This document shows positions 8,356 through 15,640 of a stretch of DNA of 64,000 bases, piece after piece. Under the pieces are notes generated by a model. The model did no database searches, was not told where the DNA came from, and worked only from the letters and a program-made list of their open reading frames with translations. Position 1 is the stretch's first letter; each line of letters begins with the position of its first letter. The DNA is taken from the NCBI RefSeq assembly GCF_016924755.1, contig NZ_JAFFJX010000002.1, forward strand, positions 248,001 to 312,000, written 5' to 3'. The stretch is from Longitalea arenae. Lineage in GTDB: Bacteria > Bacteroidota > Bacteroidia > Chitinophagales > Chitinophagaceae. The position numbers and the translations under genes were made by a program.

Positions 8356-9108
8356 GTGAATTTTCGCCACCGATCATACCAGCTTGAATTGCTCGACCGT
8401 CCGGATATTCCATTTGAAGACATCGAACGGAATATGCAGGAATTGAATTTCATTAATACCTGGCTGGGCGGCCATGCGATCACGCTCCAAGGCGTACAGG
8501 CCATACTGAATATAGAAAACCCTGCACCGCCGACCGAAGTTTTCGCGAAGCCGGTCACCATTTGCGAAATAGGTTGTGGCGGTGGCGATAACCTGGCAGC
8601 GATTCAAAAATGGTGTAACCAAAAGAGCATCCCGGTAAACTTTATCGGCATTGACATCAACCCCCATTGCATTGATGTTGCCGGCAAAAGATTGCTGGAT
8701 AACACCCAACTCATCAATGCAGATTACAAGACCGTTGAACTAAAGGCGCAACCGGATATTATTTTCTCTTCCCTGTTCTGCCATCACTTTTCAGACCGGG
8801 AAATGGTAAAGCAGCTGCAATGGATGAAAAGCAATGCCCGGCTCGGGTTCTTTATAAATGATCTGCACCGGCACCGGGTGGCTTATTATTCCATTAAACT
8901 GCTCACTGCTTTGTTTTCGAACAGTTACCTGGTAAAACACGATGCGCCTTTGTCGGTAGCCCGGGGATTCACCAGGGAAGAATGGTTGCAGTTTTTCAAT
9001 ATAGCCGGCATTAGTGAATGCTCCATTGAATGGAAATGGGCCTTTCGCTGGCTGATCGTATGCAGGAATACAAAACCAGAAAATAACACTAACCGGAAAA
9101 GGGAATAA
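8356..9108 (+). CDS. SAM-dependent class I methyltransferase of the polyketide operon
   Basis: A 250-residue protein with a Rossmann-type methyltransferase fold. The SAM-binding motif I is VTICEIGCGGGDN (residues 67-79), followed by an acidic strand end (FIGIDIN) and a motif-IV-like PDIIFSSLFCHHF. The long N-terminal part (1-60) precedes the fold. The start is GTG at 8356; no ATG lies before the conserved core except one inside residue 27. It stands 84 bases after the polyketide synthase and 39 bases before the flavoprotein, so an O- or C-methylation of the polyketide ring is the natural guess. Proteins of this group in quinone and phenolic-lipid operons do this job. Confidence 0.85.
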   Translation: MNFRHRSYQLELLDRPDIPFEDIERNMQELNFINTWLGGHAITLQGVQAILNIENPAPPTEVFAKPVTICEIGCGGGDNLAAIQKWCNQKSIPVNFIGIDINPHCIDVAGKRLLDNTQLINADYKTVELKAQPDIIFSSLFCHHFSDREMVKQLQWMKSNARLGFFINDLHRHRVAYYSIKLLTALFSNSYLVKHDAPLSVARGFTREEWLQFFNIAGISECSIEWKWAFRWLIVCRNTKPENNTNRKRE

Positions 9109-9147
9109 GGCAAACACAACTATTTACAGAAACAGTAAAACCTGAAC

Positions 9148-10287
9148 TTGAGCCTTCAACCCAAATATGATATAGCTATTGCAGGCGGAGGACTGGCAGG
9201 ACTTGCCCTGGCCATTCAAAGCGCCCGTGCAGGTTACAAAACCCTGCTGGTGGAAAAAGAAAAATATCCTTTTCACAAGGTATGCGGCGAGTATATCAGC
9301 CTCGAAAGCTGGAATTTTCTGCAGGATCTCGGCCTGCCCCTGAGCGACATGCAGCTGCCTGTTATCAACCGGTTACTCATCAGTACACCTGATGGTAACT
9401 ATCTTGAAACCACGCTGCCACTGGGAGGTTTTGGCATCAGCCGGTATACGATCGATAGCCTGCTGGCCAATATTGCCCGGCAGGAAGGCGTTACCATGCT
9501 TGAAGAGACCAAAGTAATGAATGTGGTATACCGCAACAATGCATTCCTGGTGTTTACCAGCAAAGGCGATATGGAAGCCCAGGTTGTAGCCGGCGCATAT
9601 GGCAAAAGAAGCAACCTGGATGTGAAATGGAAAAGACAGTTCACTACAGTAAAACCCAATAAGCTGAATCACTATATTGCCGTAAAGTATCATATCCGCA
9701 CGCATCATCAGGCCGACCTGATCGCCCTCCACAATTTTGAAAATGGCTACTGTGGAATTTCCCAAATTGAGGAAAACAAATATTGCCTCTGCTACCTCAC
9801 GACGGCTGCTAACCTGCGCAAATGCCGGAATGATATTAGCAGTATGGAAAAGGATATTCTTATGAAGAATCCTTTCCTGGAAAAGATATTTTCCAACGCT
9901 GAAATGCTCTATGAAGAGCCATTAACCATTTCCAGGATCTCTTTCAACAAAAAAACACAGATCGAGAACCACGTCCTGATGATCGGCGACACAGCAGGGC
10001 TTATTGCACCCTTGTGTGGTAATGGCATGAGTATGGCCCTGCATAGCAGCAAACTAGCCTTCGAAGAGATCAATTCGTTCTTACAGGGACGAATTAACCG
10101 CTATGAAATGGAAATTCAGTACACCCAGCAATGGGAAAAAGAATTTGGCCGGCGCCTCCAGGCCGGACGTTTATTGCAAAGTTTTTTCGGAAGCACTATC
10201 CTATCCAACGTACTCATAAAACTGGTAAAGCCTTTTCCAAAGTTTGTAGCGTTCCTAATACAGCAAACACATGGAAAACCCTTTTAA
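9148..10287 (+). CDS. FAD-dependent oxidoreductase (geranylgeranyl reductase/aromatic hydroxylase-like)
   Basis: A 379-residue flavoprotein. The N-terminal dinucleotide fold GGGLAG (residues 13-18), the ADP-ribose-binding acidic end of strand 2 (VEKEKYP) and the second FAD motif GDTAG (about 279-283), followed by PLCGNGMSMAL, place it in the p-hydroxybenzoate hydroxylase/geranylgeranyl reductase superfamily. It could hydroxylate the polyketide ring on the way to a quinone, or reduce double bonds of a prenyl tail. The start is TTG at 9148, because the FAD motif leaves no room for a later start. The 3' end overlaps the next gene by 17 bases. Confidence 0.88.
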   Translation: MSLQPKYDIAIAGGGLAGLALAIQSARAGYKTLLVEKEKYPFHKVCGEYISLESWNFLQDLGLPLSDMQLPVINRLLISTPDGNYLETTLPLGGFGISRYTIDSLLANIARQEGVTMLEETKVMNVVYRNNAFLVFTSKGDMEAQVVAGAYGKRSNLDVKWKRQFTTVKPNKLNHYIAVKYHIRTHHQADLIALHNFENGYCGISQIEENKYCLCYLTTAANLRKCRNDISSMEKDILMKNPFLEKIFSNAEMLYEEPLTISRISFNKKTQIENHVLMIGDTAGLIAPLCGNGMSMALHSSKLAFEEINSFLQGRINRYEMEIQYTQQWEKEFGRRLQAGRLLQSFFGSTILSNVLIKLVKPFPKFVAFLIQQTHGKPF

Positions 10288-11785
10288 GCGGAGAACTTCT
10301 TTATTGCCTGTTATAATTTTACTGCTGGTTTACGCGCATGGTCATTCGCAAAATTATTATGCGATCCAGGGCAGCAATTATGCAGGCAGCCTGGGCATTG
10401 GCAATAACCCGGCCTCCATCGTTAATACACCTTACAAATGGGATATCGATCTGTTTTCAATACAGGAGAAAAATGCCACCAATGGCGTTGTCATCCGTAA
10501 TTATTCCTACCTGGGCAATCCGCGCAATTCTGAATATACTATTGAAGAAGGTGATTTCCGTCGCTTTGCCTATACCGACTTTAATGTAAACCTGTTGAAC
10601 GCACGCCTGGCGCTCAATCGCAAACAGGCTATCGGCATAGGCATTAACCTGCGGGGTTATGCCCAGGCAAGCACAGGCCCGGTAAATTTTATCGATACCT
10701 TAGGATCAACGCGCGACTTTTTTGACCTGGGTAATTATACCCGGAAATTATATGGCGATATGGTGCACAGCAGCTGGGCTGAGTTTTTCGTTACCTGGGC
10801 GCAAACCATCTGGGACCGTGCAGACGCCCGCCTCAATGCCGGCATTACCGCAAAGGTCTCCCGCGGCCTCTCCGGCGCCTATATCAACATCGTGAACGGC
10901 ACCGTGTCGCAAACCATCCATGGTAATTCCTTTGCCTATACCATGGAAGATGCCTTTGTAGAATATGCCTACTCCCATAATTACGATACCTGGCAGGACG
11001 AAAAAAATACCAGGCAGAACCTAAAGGATTTTCTAAAAAATACCCAAACCGGCCTTTCTTTCGATCTGGGTGCGGAATACCTCATCAAACCCGGACAGGT
11101 ATCGGCTGTTTTTGATGAAGACACTTATTACGACTATGACTGGAAGATCGGATTATCGATACTGGATATTGGATTCAACCGATTTCAGTATGGGCGGAAC
11201 AGCCGCGTTCATACCGGCTTCCAGGACAATATCACCGACACCGTGCTTGATATCAGATTCGCCGACATAAGCAACCTCGACGACTTTAATAACAGAGTGG
11301 TTGGTGTTGCCGGCAGCAGCCAGCAGCCAGGGGGTAGATTTCATGTCGTGAATCCTACAAGGCTGGTATTGAACGTTGACCATTTTATCACCGGCGCCTG
11401 GTATGTAAATGGAAATGCATCATTGAACCTGTCATCGTTAAGTGGCAGCCAGTGGCGCCTGTCTGAATTGAATATGCTGACCATTACACCCCGTTGGGAA
11501 ACCAGGCGCCTGGGCTTTTACCTGCCTGTGCATTTTAACACCAAAGAACAGTTGTGGGTCGGCGGGGCTGTAAAACTGGGGCCTTTGTTAATGGGTGTTC
11601 ATAACTGGGCCACTGTATTTTCCAAAAATAAAACACAAAATGGTGGCGCTTATCTTGCCCTGGTTATCCGGCCAGGTAAACATACGGACGAGCGTACAGA
11701 TAAAAGACTTAGCTGTCCCAAAGAACGCATTAGATACAAAAAGAACCGCCTGGGCCAGCAATTAAGTTGCCCGCCACGGCGATAA
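10271..11785 (+). CDS. Outer-membrane beta-barrel-like protein (DUF5723 type)
   Basis: A 504-residue exported protein with a signal peptide ending near HGHSQ (about residue 27). The rest alternates aromatic and polar residues as in outer-membrane barrels (for example NYYAIQGSNYAGSLGIGNNP near the mature start, and GGAYLALVIRPG near the end). I associate the mature N-terminus with the DUF5723 family of Bacteroidota; the function is unknown. It overlaps the flavoprotein by 17 bases and so is probably transcribed with the polyketide operon, perhaps as an export or outer-membrane component, though this may only reflect compact packing. The final 40 residues carry two copies of a LSCP motif after the barrel. 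Confidence 0.75.
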   Translation: MENPFKRRTSLLPVIILLLVYAHGHSQNYYAIQGSNYAGSLGIGNNPASIVNTPYKWDIDLFSIQEKNATNGVVIRNYSYLGNPRNSEYTIEEGDFRRFAYTDFNVNLLNARLALNRKQAIGIGINLRGYAQASTGPVNFIDTLGSTRDFFDLGNYTRKLYGDMVHSSWAEFFVTWAQTIWDRADARLNAGITAKVSRGLSGAYINIVNGTVSQTIHGNSFAYTMEDAFVEYAYSHNYDTWQDEKNTRQNLKDFLKNTQTGLSFDLGAEYLIKPGQVSAVFDEDTYYDYDWKIGLSILDIGFNRFQYGRNSRVHTGFQDNITDTVLDIRFADISNLDDFNNRVVGVAGSSQQPGGRFHVVNPTRLVLNVDHFITGAWYVNGNASLNLSSLSGSQWRLSELNMLTITPRWETRRLGFYLPVHFNTKEQLWVGGAVKLGPLLMGVHNWATVFSKNKTQNGGAYLALVIRPGKHTDERTDKRLSCPKERIRYKKNRLGQQLSCPPRR

Positions 11786-12434
11786 TGCTTGCGGACGGCG
11801 CAGGAACCGAATGACGTGAACCATAAGAAATTGCATGCAGGCCCCCGCGGCGCATTTCGTTTATTGCGCATAAAACGCCTTTAGCGGTACCTGCAGCGCG
11901 TTAACTTTTATCGATTTGTATCACCGACATGGGGAGTACCCCCCGTTTCTTACCAGCGCATCCACACGCTTAAGATTTGCATCATCGGTTGTGGTACCCA
12001 CATAGCCTCACCAGCGCATCCCTTGCGTTGATTAATCTGGTCACCAGCGGGCACTCGTTAACGATTTGTATTACCGGTTGTAGTACCCGTATTGCCTCAC
12101 CATCACCGCATGCACTGGCTAACGATCTGTATACCGGCTGTAGTACCCGTATAGCCTCCATCACATGCAGTTCCTAACGATTTGCATTACCGGTTGTAGT
12201 ACTCACATAGCCCCATCACCGCATGCACTCCCTAACGATTGTATTACCGGCTGTAGTACCCGTATTGCCTCACCATCACGGCATGCACACGCTAACGATT
12301 TGTATACCAGCTGTCCCCGCATAGCCTCCTTCGCATCCACTCGCAACGATTTGCATTCCGACTTCGAGTGCCGCAGCCTGGCTGCTATATTAACACCGGC
12401 ACACCCACCTGCACTTTATAAAATATATTTCACT
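11786..12434. other. Long intergenic region holding a tandem repeat array
   Basis: About 650 bases without a credible gene. The first part (11786-11905) is GC-rich with CGGCGC and CGCGG words and no open frame. The rest is the repeat array annotated separately, and it runs to the AT-rich promoter of the GbsR/MarR gene. Confidence 0.6.
11910..12380. repeat. Degenerate tandem array, about eight units of 51-60 bp
   Basis: The unit starts with a variant of AACGATTTGTATTACCGG, continues with TTGTAGTACCCGTATTGCC and ends with CACCATCACCGCATGCAC. Copies begin near 11912, 11972, 12032 (truncated), 12060, 12120, 12175, 12234, 12293 and 12344. Successive spacings vary between about 51 and 60 bases, so units have gained or lost bases. 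The repeats are contiguous and imperfect, without constant repeats separated by unique spacers. I see no hairpin long enough to make each unit a terminator. Confidence 0.85.
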
Positions 12435-12448
12435 AAGTTTTGAAACTT
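12435..12448. promoter_or_regulatory. Palindrome over the -33 box, candidate operator
   Basis: AAGTTTTGAAACTT is a perfect dyad (AAGTTT, two central bases, AAACTT). It covers the -33 box of the promoter of a MarR-superfamily regulator gene, the usual place for an autoregulatory operator. Binding is inference. Confidence 0.55.
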
Positions 12449-12469
12449 CAGAAATAGAGCCTAATTTTG
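12439..12469 (+). promoter_or_regulatory. Promoter of the GbsR/MarR gene
   Basis: A -33 box TTTG (12439-12442) and an exact -7 box TAATTTTG (12462-12469) are separated by 19 bases, which is the spacing expected for Bacteroidota promoters. The start codon follows at 12484. Confidence 0.75.
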
Positions 12470-12483
12470 AGTGAAGGAATATT

Positions 12484-12990
12484 ATGAAACTGGAAGAAGC
12501 GCAACAGCAATTCATTGCCTCCTGGGGGGCCTTCGGATCCCATTGGGGCATTAACCGCACCATGGCGCAGATCCATGCATTATTGATGATCAGTCCTGAC
12601 CCGTTGAGCCAGGATGACATCATGGAAAAGCTGAACATCAGCCGGGGGAATGTAAATATGAATATCCGTGACCTGGTAGACTGGGGACTGGTATTTCGCA
12701 TACTTATCCCGGGGGAACGAAAAGAGTTTTTTTCTGCCGAAAAAGATATTTGGAAAGTAGCCACGCAGATCGTGAAAGAACGGAAGAAAAGAGAGCTGGA
12801 CCCCATGCTGCGCCTGCTCGATCAGTTGGAAGACGTAGAGGGCGATAAAAAAGACAAACACATTAAACAGTTCACCGAAACCATCAGCAGCATCAGGCGC
12901 TTCGGCTTACAGGCCGATAAAATGCTCGATGGTCTGGTCAGGGCCGATGAGAATTGGTTCCTGGGCAACCTGATGAAAATCTTCCGGTAA
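12484..12990 (+). CDS. GbsR/MarR family transcriptional regulator
   Basis: A 168-residue winged-helix DNA-binding protein. The helix-turn-helix lies around residues 41-70 (LSQDDIMEKLNISRGNVNMN), with a wing segment ending in ERKEFFSAEKDI, and a helical C-terminus that would form the dimer interface. The segment SWGAFGSHWGINRTMAQIH is characteristic of the GbsR subgroup. It has its own well-formed promoter with a palindrome over the -33 box, which suggests self-repression. The next gene on the same strand is a TIGR01777 epimerase after 325 bases and a short terminator. The ligand and other targets are unknown. Confidence 0.92.
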   Translation: MKLEEAQQQFIASWGAFGSHWGINRTMAQIHALLMISPDPLSQDDIMEKLNISRGNVNMNIRDLVDWGLVFRILIPGERKEFFSAEKDIWKVATQIVKERKKRELDPMLRLLDQLEDVEGDKKDKHIKQFTETISSIRRFGLQADKMLDGLVRADENWFLGNLMKIFR

Positions 12991-13315
12991 ACAGCCGGCT
13001 TCGAATAATGCAGAATGACGGTGCTTATTAATCTTGTGCCAAGCCCGGAACAACTGTGAAATATTACAGCGATCATCAACTATAATGTATACATTCAAAA
13101 TTGCCGGTTCGCCGGCTTTTATTAAGCCTATGCATTTCACTATTTTCTGAAAATATGAAAAGAATGGATAAAGTCCTGGTGTACGAATGCAAACATGGTT
13201 AACTGCTACCACCTTATCTCGTCTGTGAACCCGCCAGTGCGATCGGCTTATGCTATCTGCCTGTTTGTGCCTTTTGCGAAATAAACAGCGCCTCTCAACC
13301 TTTAAACGCACATGT
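12991..13315. other. Intergenic region, 325 bases
   Basis: It contains the short UUCG terminator at 13103-13120 and an AT-rich stretch with a 6-1-6 dyad ATTTTC/T/GAAAAT at 13142-13154. I find no exact TAnnTTTG box close to the epimerase start and no additional gene. Confidence 0.5.
13103..13120 (+). terminator. Short UUCG-loop terminator
   Basis: GCCGG (13103-13107) pairs with CCGGC (13112-13116) around TTCG, followed by TTTTATT. The stem is short but has the very stable UUCG tetraloop. It lies 113 bases after the GbsR stop. Confidence 0.6.
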
Positions 13316-14410
13316 ATGAAACACAAAAAAATAGTCATTGCCGGCGGTACAGGATTCATCGGCCAGGCAATGGCCCGGTATTTTGGCAAAGAAAATCATG
13401 TAATAATACTCAGCCGCCAGGTAGTAGACAATCAGAATAACAATTATGAGCAACCGCTGGTTACAGCAGCTGGCGGCTATAACATTACTTACTGGCGATG
13501 GGATGGAGAACATGTAGAGAAACATTGGCTGCAGGATCTTGATGGAGCAGACATTGTTATAAACCTTGCCGGCAAATCGGTGAACTGCCGCTATACTGAA
13601 AAGAACAAATCGCAGATCATCAAGAGCCGTACGCAGGCTACCAAAACCATTGGAGAAGCCATACGGCAATGTATCGTTCCGCCAAAACTTTGGATCAATG
13701 CCGCTTCAGCAACTATTTACCGGCATACGACCCACAAACCCAACGACGAGTTCACCGGCCTTATCAGTGAGGCGAGGGCCGACAATATGCCGTATTCCTT
13801 TTTCGATCAGCTGCGATACAGGTACAAAAAATGCATGATACGGTTAAAGGAAGGCAGAAACAGCGAGCGCTATAAAGAACTTGACAAGGATTTCTCGGTA
13901 CAGGTTTGCAAACAATGGGAACAGGCGCTTTTTGACCAACGCACGCTTTTTACCCGAAAAATTGCATTGCGCACGGCTATTACGCTGGGACAGGGCGGTG
14001 TAATGATCCCTTACTGCATTCTGGTAAAAGCCGGGCTAGGGGGCTATCAGGGCAATGGCAAACAAAGGTATAGCTGGATACACATAGAAGACCTGTGCCG
14101 GATGATTGAATGGTGTTATGAGCACAATGAGCTGGAAGGCATTTACAATGCCAGTGCACCGACGGCCGTGACCAATGCCGAATTTATGCATACCCTGCGC
14201 CGGATAACAGGTAAGCGTTTCGGCCTGCCGGCCTTTACGTGGATGCTGGAAGCCGGCGCTGCGCTCATAGGCACTGAAACAGAATTGATCTTAAAAAGCC
14301 GCTGGGTGTATCCGGCCAGAATGCTGCGATCCGGCTTTTCGTTCAGGTATAACGCACTGGAGCAAGCGCTCGCAGATATCATGAGTAAACTGCCCGGGAA
14401 AAAATATTAA
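13316..14410 (+). CDS. TIGR01777 family NAD(P)-binding epimerase (YfcH/SDR39U1-like)
   Basis: A 364-residue extended short-chain dehydrogenase-like protein. The dinucleotide-binding motif GGTGFIG is at residues 10-16; INLAGKSVNCRYTEKNK is the hallmark segment of this family, and the C-terminal part after about 300 corresponds to DUF1731 (RSGFSFRY near the end). Family members usually have about 300 residues; the excess is mainly a basic, helical insertion around residues 160-200 before SVQVCKQWEQALF. The ATG at 13316 is chosen because the nucleotide-binding strand starts directly after it; an upstream in-frame start would add 22 residues without support. The reaction is unknown for the family. 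Confidence 0.88.
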   Translation: MKHKKIVIAGGTGFIGQAMARYFGKENHVIILSRQVVDNQNNNYEQPLVTAAGGYNITYWRWDGEHVEKHWLQDLDGADIVINLAGKSVNCRYTEKNKSQIIKSRTQATKTIGEAIRQCIVPPKLWINAASATIYRHTTHKPNDEFTGLISEARADNMPYSFFDQLRYRYKKCMIRLKEGRNSERYKELDKDFSVQVCKQWEQALFDQRTLFTRKIALRTAITLGQGGVMIPYCILVKAGLGGYQGNGKQRYSWIHIEDLCRMIEWCYEHNELEGIYNASAPTAVTNAEFMHTLRRITGKRFGLPAFTWMLEAGAALIGTETELILKSRWVYPARMLRSGFSFRYNALEQALADIMSKLPGKKY

Positions 14411-14468
14411 TTTTTAGAATATCAATCGGTGGTGCATTGCATCGCGTTATGAACACATTATGTACTGT

Positions 14469-14497
14469 TTTGTTTACCGGGAAATATTATAGTTTTG
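14469..14497 (+). promoter_or_regulatory. Promoter of the CoA-binding protein gene
   Basis: TTTG (14469-14472) and an exact -7 box TAGTTTTG (14490-14497) are 17 bases apart. The start codon is 39 bases further on. The spacing is slightly short. Confidence 0.55.
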
Positions 14498-14536
14498 AAT
14501 GACAACCATTGCCGTAAACAGATTGTTTTATAACAT

Positions 14537-14908
14537 ATGGAAAGAGCTAATAAAAAGACATTGGTACTGGGCGCTTCGGAAAATCCGAACCGTTATAGTT
14601 TTCTGGCTATAAATAGTTTACGCAGGCATCAGCACCCGGTGGCAGCCATTGGCCGGAAGCAGGGCCGGGTATCGGATGTTGATATAACCACTGAGAAAAA
14701 ACCCCTTGATACGGTTGATACAGTTACCCTCTACCTCAATCCCCTGCATCAGAAAGAATACTACGATTATATACTATCCCTTCAGCCAAAACGTATTATA
14801 TTCAATCCTGGCGCAGAAAATGCTGAACTGTATGAGCTTGCAAAAAAGAACGGCATTCAGCCATTGGAAGCCTGCACTTTAGTGTTGTTAAGCACGGGCC
14901 AGTACTAA
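14537..14908 (+). CDS. CoA-binding domain protein (YccU-like)
   Basis: A 123-residue single-domain Rossmann protein of the CoA_binding_2 family. The glycine-rich segment VLGASENPNRYS at residues 11-22 and the terminal segment LEACTLVLLSTGQY match the family pattern. These cytoplasmic proteins bind CoA or a related nucleotide; the cellular role is not established. It is monocistronic, with its own promoter. Confidence 0.88.
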   Translation: MERANKKTLVLGASENPNRYSFLAINSLRRHQHPVAAIGRKQGRVSDVDITTEKKPLDTVDTVTLYLNPLHQKEYYDYILSLQPKRIIFNPGAENAELYELAKKNGIQPLEACTLVLLSTGQY

Positions 14909-15004
14909 ATAGTGATAGTAAATACCCCTAGTAGTATCCATATTTAACACTCATAAACATCGATTATTCCCCTGTTGTAAAATAACCGAATATCATTTTC
15001 GTTC

Positions 15005-15012
15005 TACATTTG
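15005..15012 (+). promoter_or_regulatory. -7 promoter element before the secreted-protein gene
   Basis: TACATTTG matches TAnnTTTG exactly. I do not find a -33 box at the right distance. It would give a leader of about 90 bases before the ATG at 15106 and lies directly before a hairpin. Confidence 0.5.
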
Positions 15013-15051
15013 TGTTAGATCGAAAGGCACAAAGATCGATAGACTAACACA
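15011..15051 (+). promoter_or_regulatory. Leader hairpin
   Basis: TGTGTTAG (15011-15018) pairs perfectly with CTAACACA (15044-15051). Inside it ATCG (15019-15022) can pair with CGAT (15037-15040). It would form at the very 5' end of the transcript started by the box at 15005. Confidence 0.5.
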
Positions 15052-15105
15052 CCCTAAGACCCATACCAACGTAATCCAGATCCGTACAATTTAAACCCGT
15101 ACAAA

Positions 15106-15564
15106 ATGAAAAACCAACAAGCTGTCGGGCTCTTAGTGGCATGCTTATTCGCATTCCAAAGCTTATCGGCCCAACAACAACCCATCACCCAAAGGCCTTT
15201 TCTAAACAAGGCTACCTCACTTAACCAGCTTCCGTTAAAACTGGAATGTAATCTTTCTTTATTAAAAAAGTTGTCCTCTTCCCGCGTATCGGAAAAAGTA
15301 GACCTGGCGCTCGGCAATTTCGAATTTGCCGGCGAACTGGTTGAAAAAGTAAAACAGGCAGCCGGTGTGGAAACCATGAACATCCGTTCAACCACAATGC
15401 CCGGCGCATTCTGTACGGTATCGGTAATTACCCAGCCCGACAATTCGCAAAAACTGGTAGGCCGCATCATCAACCCCCATGCAGATGAGGTACTGGTACT
15501 AACAGAAGAAAACAACCGATATTACTGGATAAAGAAACCGAAAGCCCATTTCCTGGTTGAATAA
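15106..15564 (+). CDS. Small secreted protein of unknown function
   Basis: A 152-residue protein with a clear signal peptide (MKNQQAVGLLVACLFAFQ, cleavage near LSAQ at 20-23). The mature part of about 130 residues has two cysteines (about positions 48 and 104) and no motif that I recognise. It lies 76 bases before the metzincin-like protease gene on the same strand, without a terminator between them, so the two may be co-transcribed. A role as chaperone, inhibitor or partner of the protease is possible but unsupported beyond position. Confidence 0.7.
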   Translation: MKNQQAVGLLVACLFAFQSLSAQQQPITQRPFLNKATSLNQLPLKLECNLSLLKKLSSSRVSEKVDLALGNFEFAGELVEKVKQAAGVETMNIRSTTMPGAFCTVSVITQPDNSQKLVGRIINPHADEVLVLTEENNRYYWIKKPKAHFLVE

Positions 15565-15640
15565 ACATCCTGAGCGCGTATAACCTATAGAAACCTTTTG
15601 AGCACTATTTAGTTTAACCTCCAAATCCGCATCAGATCCA

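Noticed and set aside
11910-12380. CRISPR array
   Set aside because: The units are contiguous, imperfect and about 60 bases without unique spacers, and no cas genes are present.
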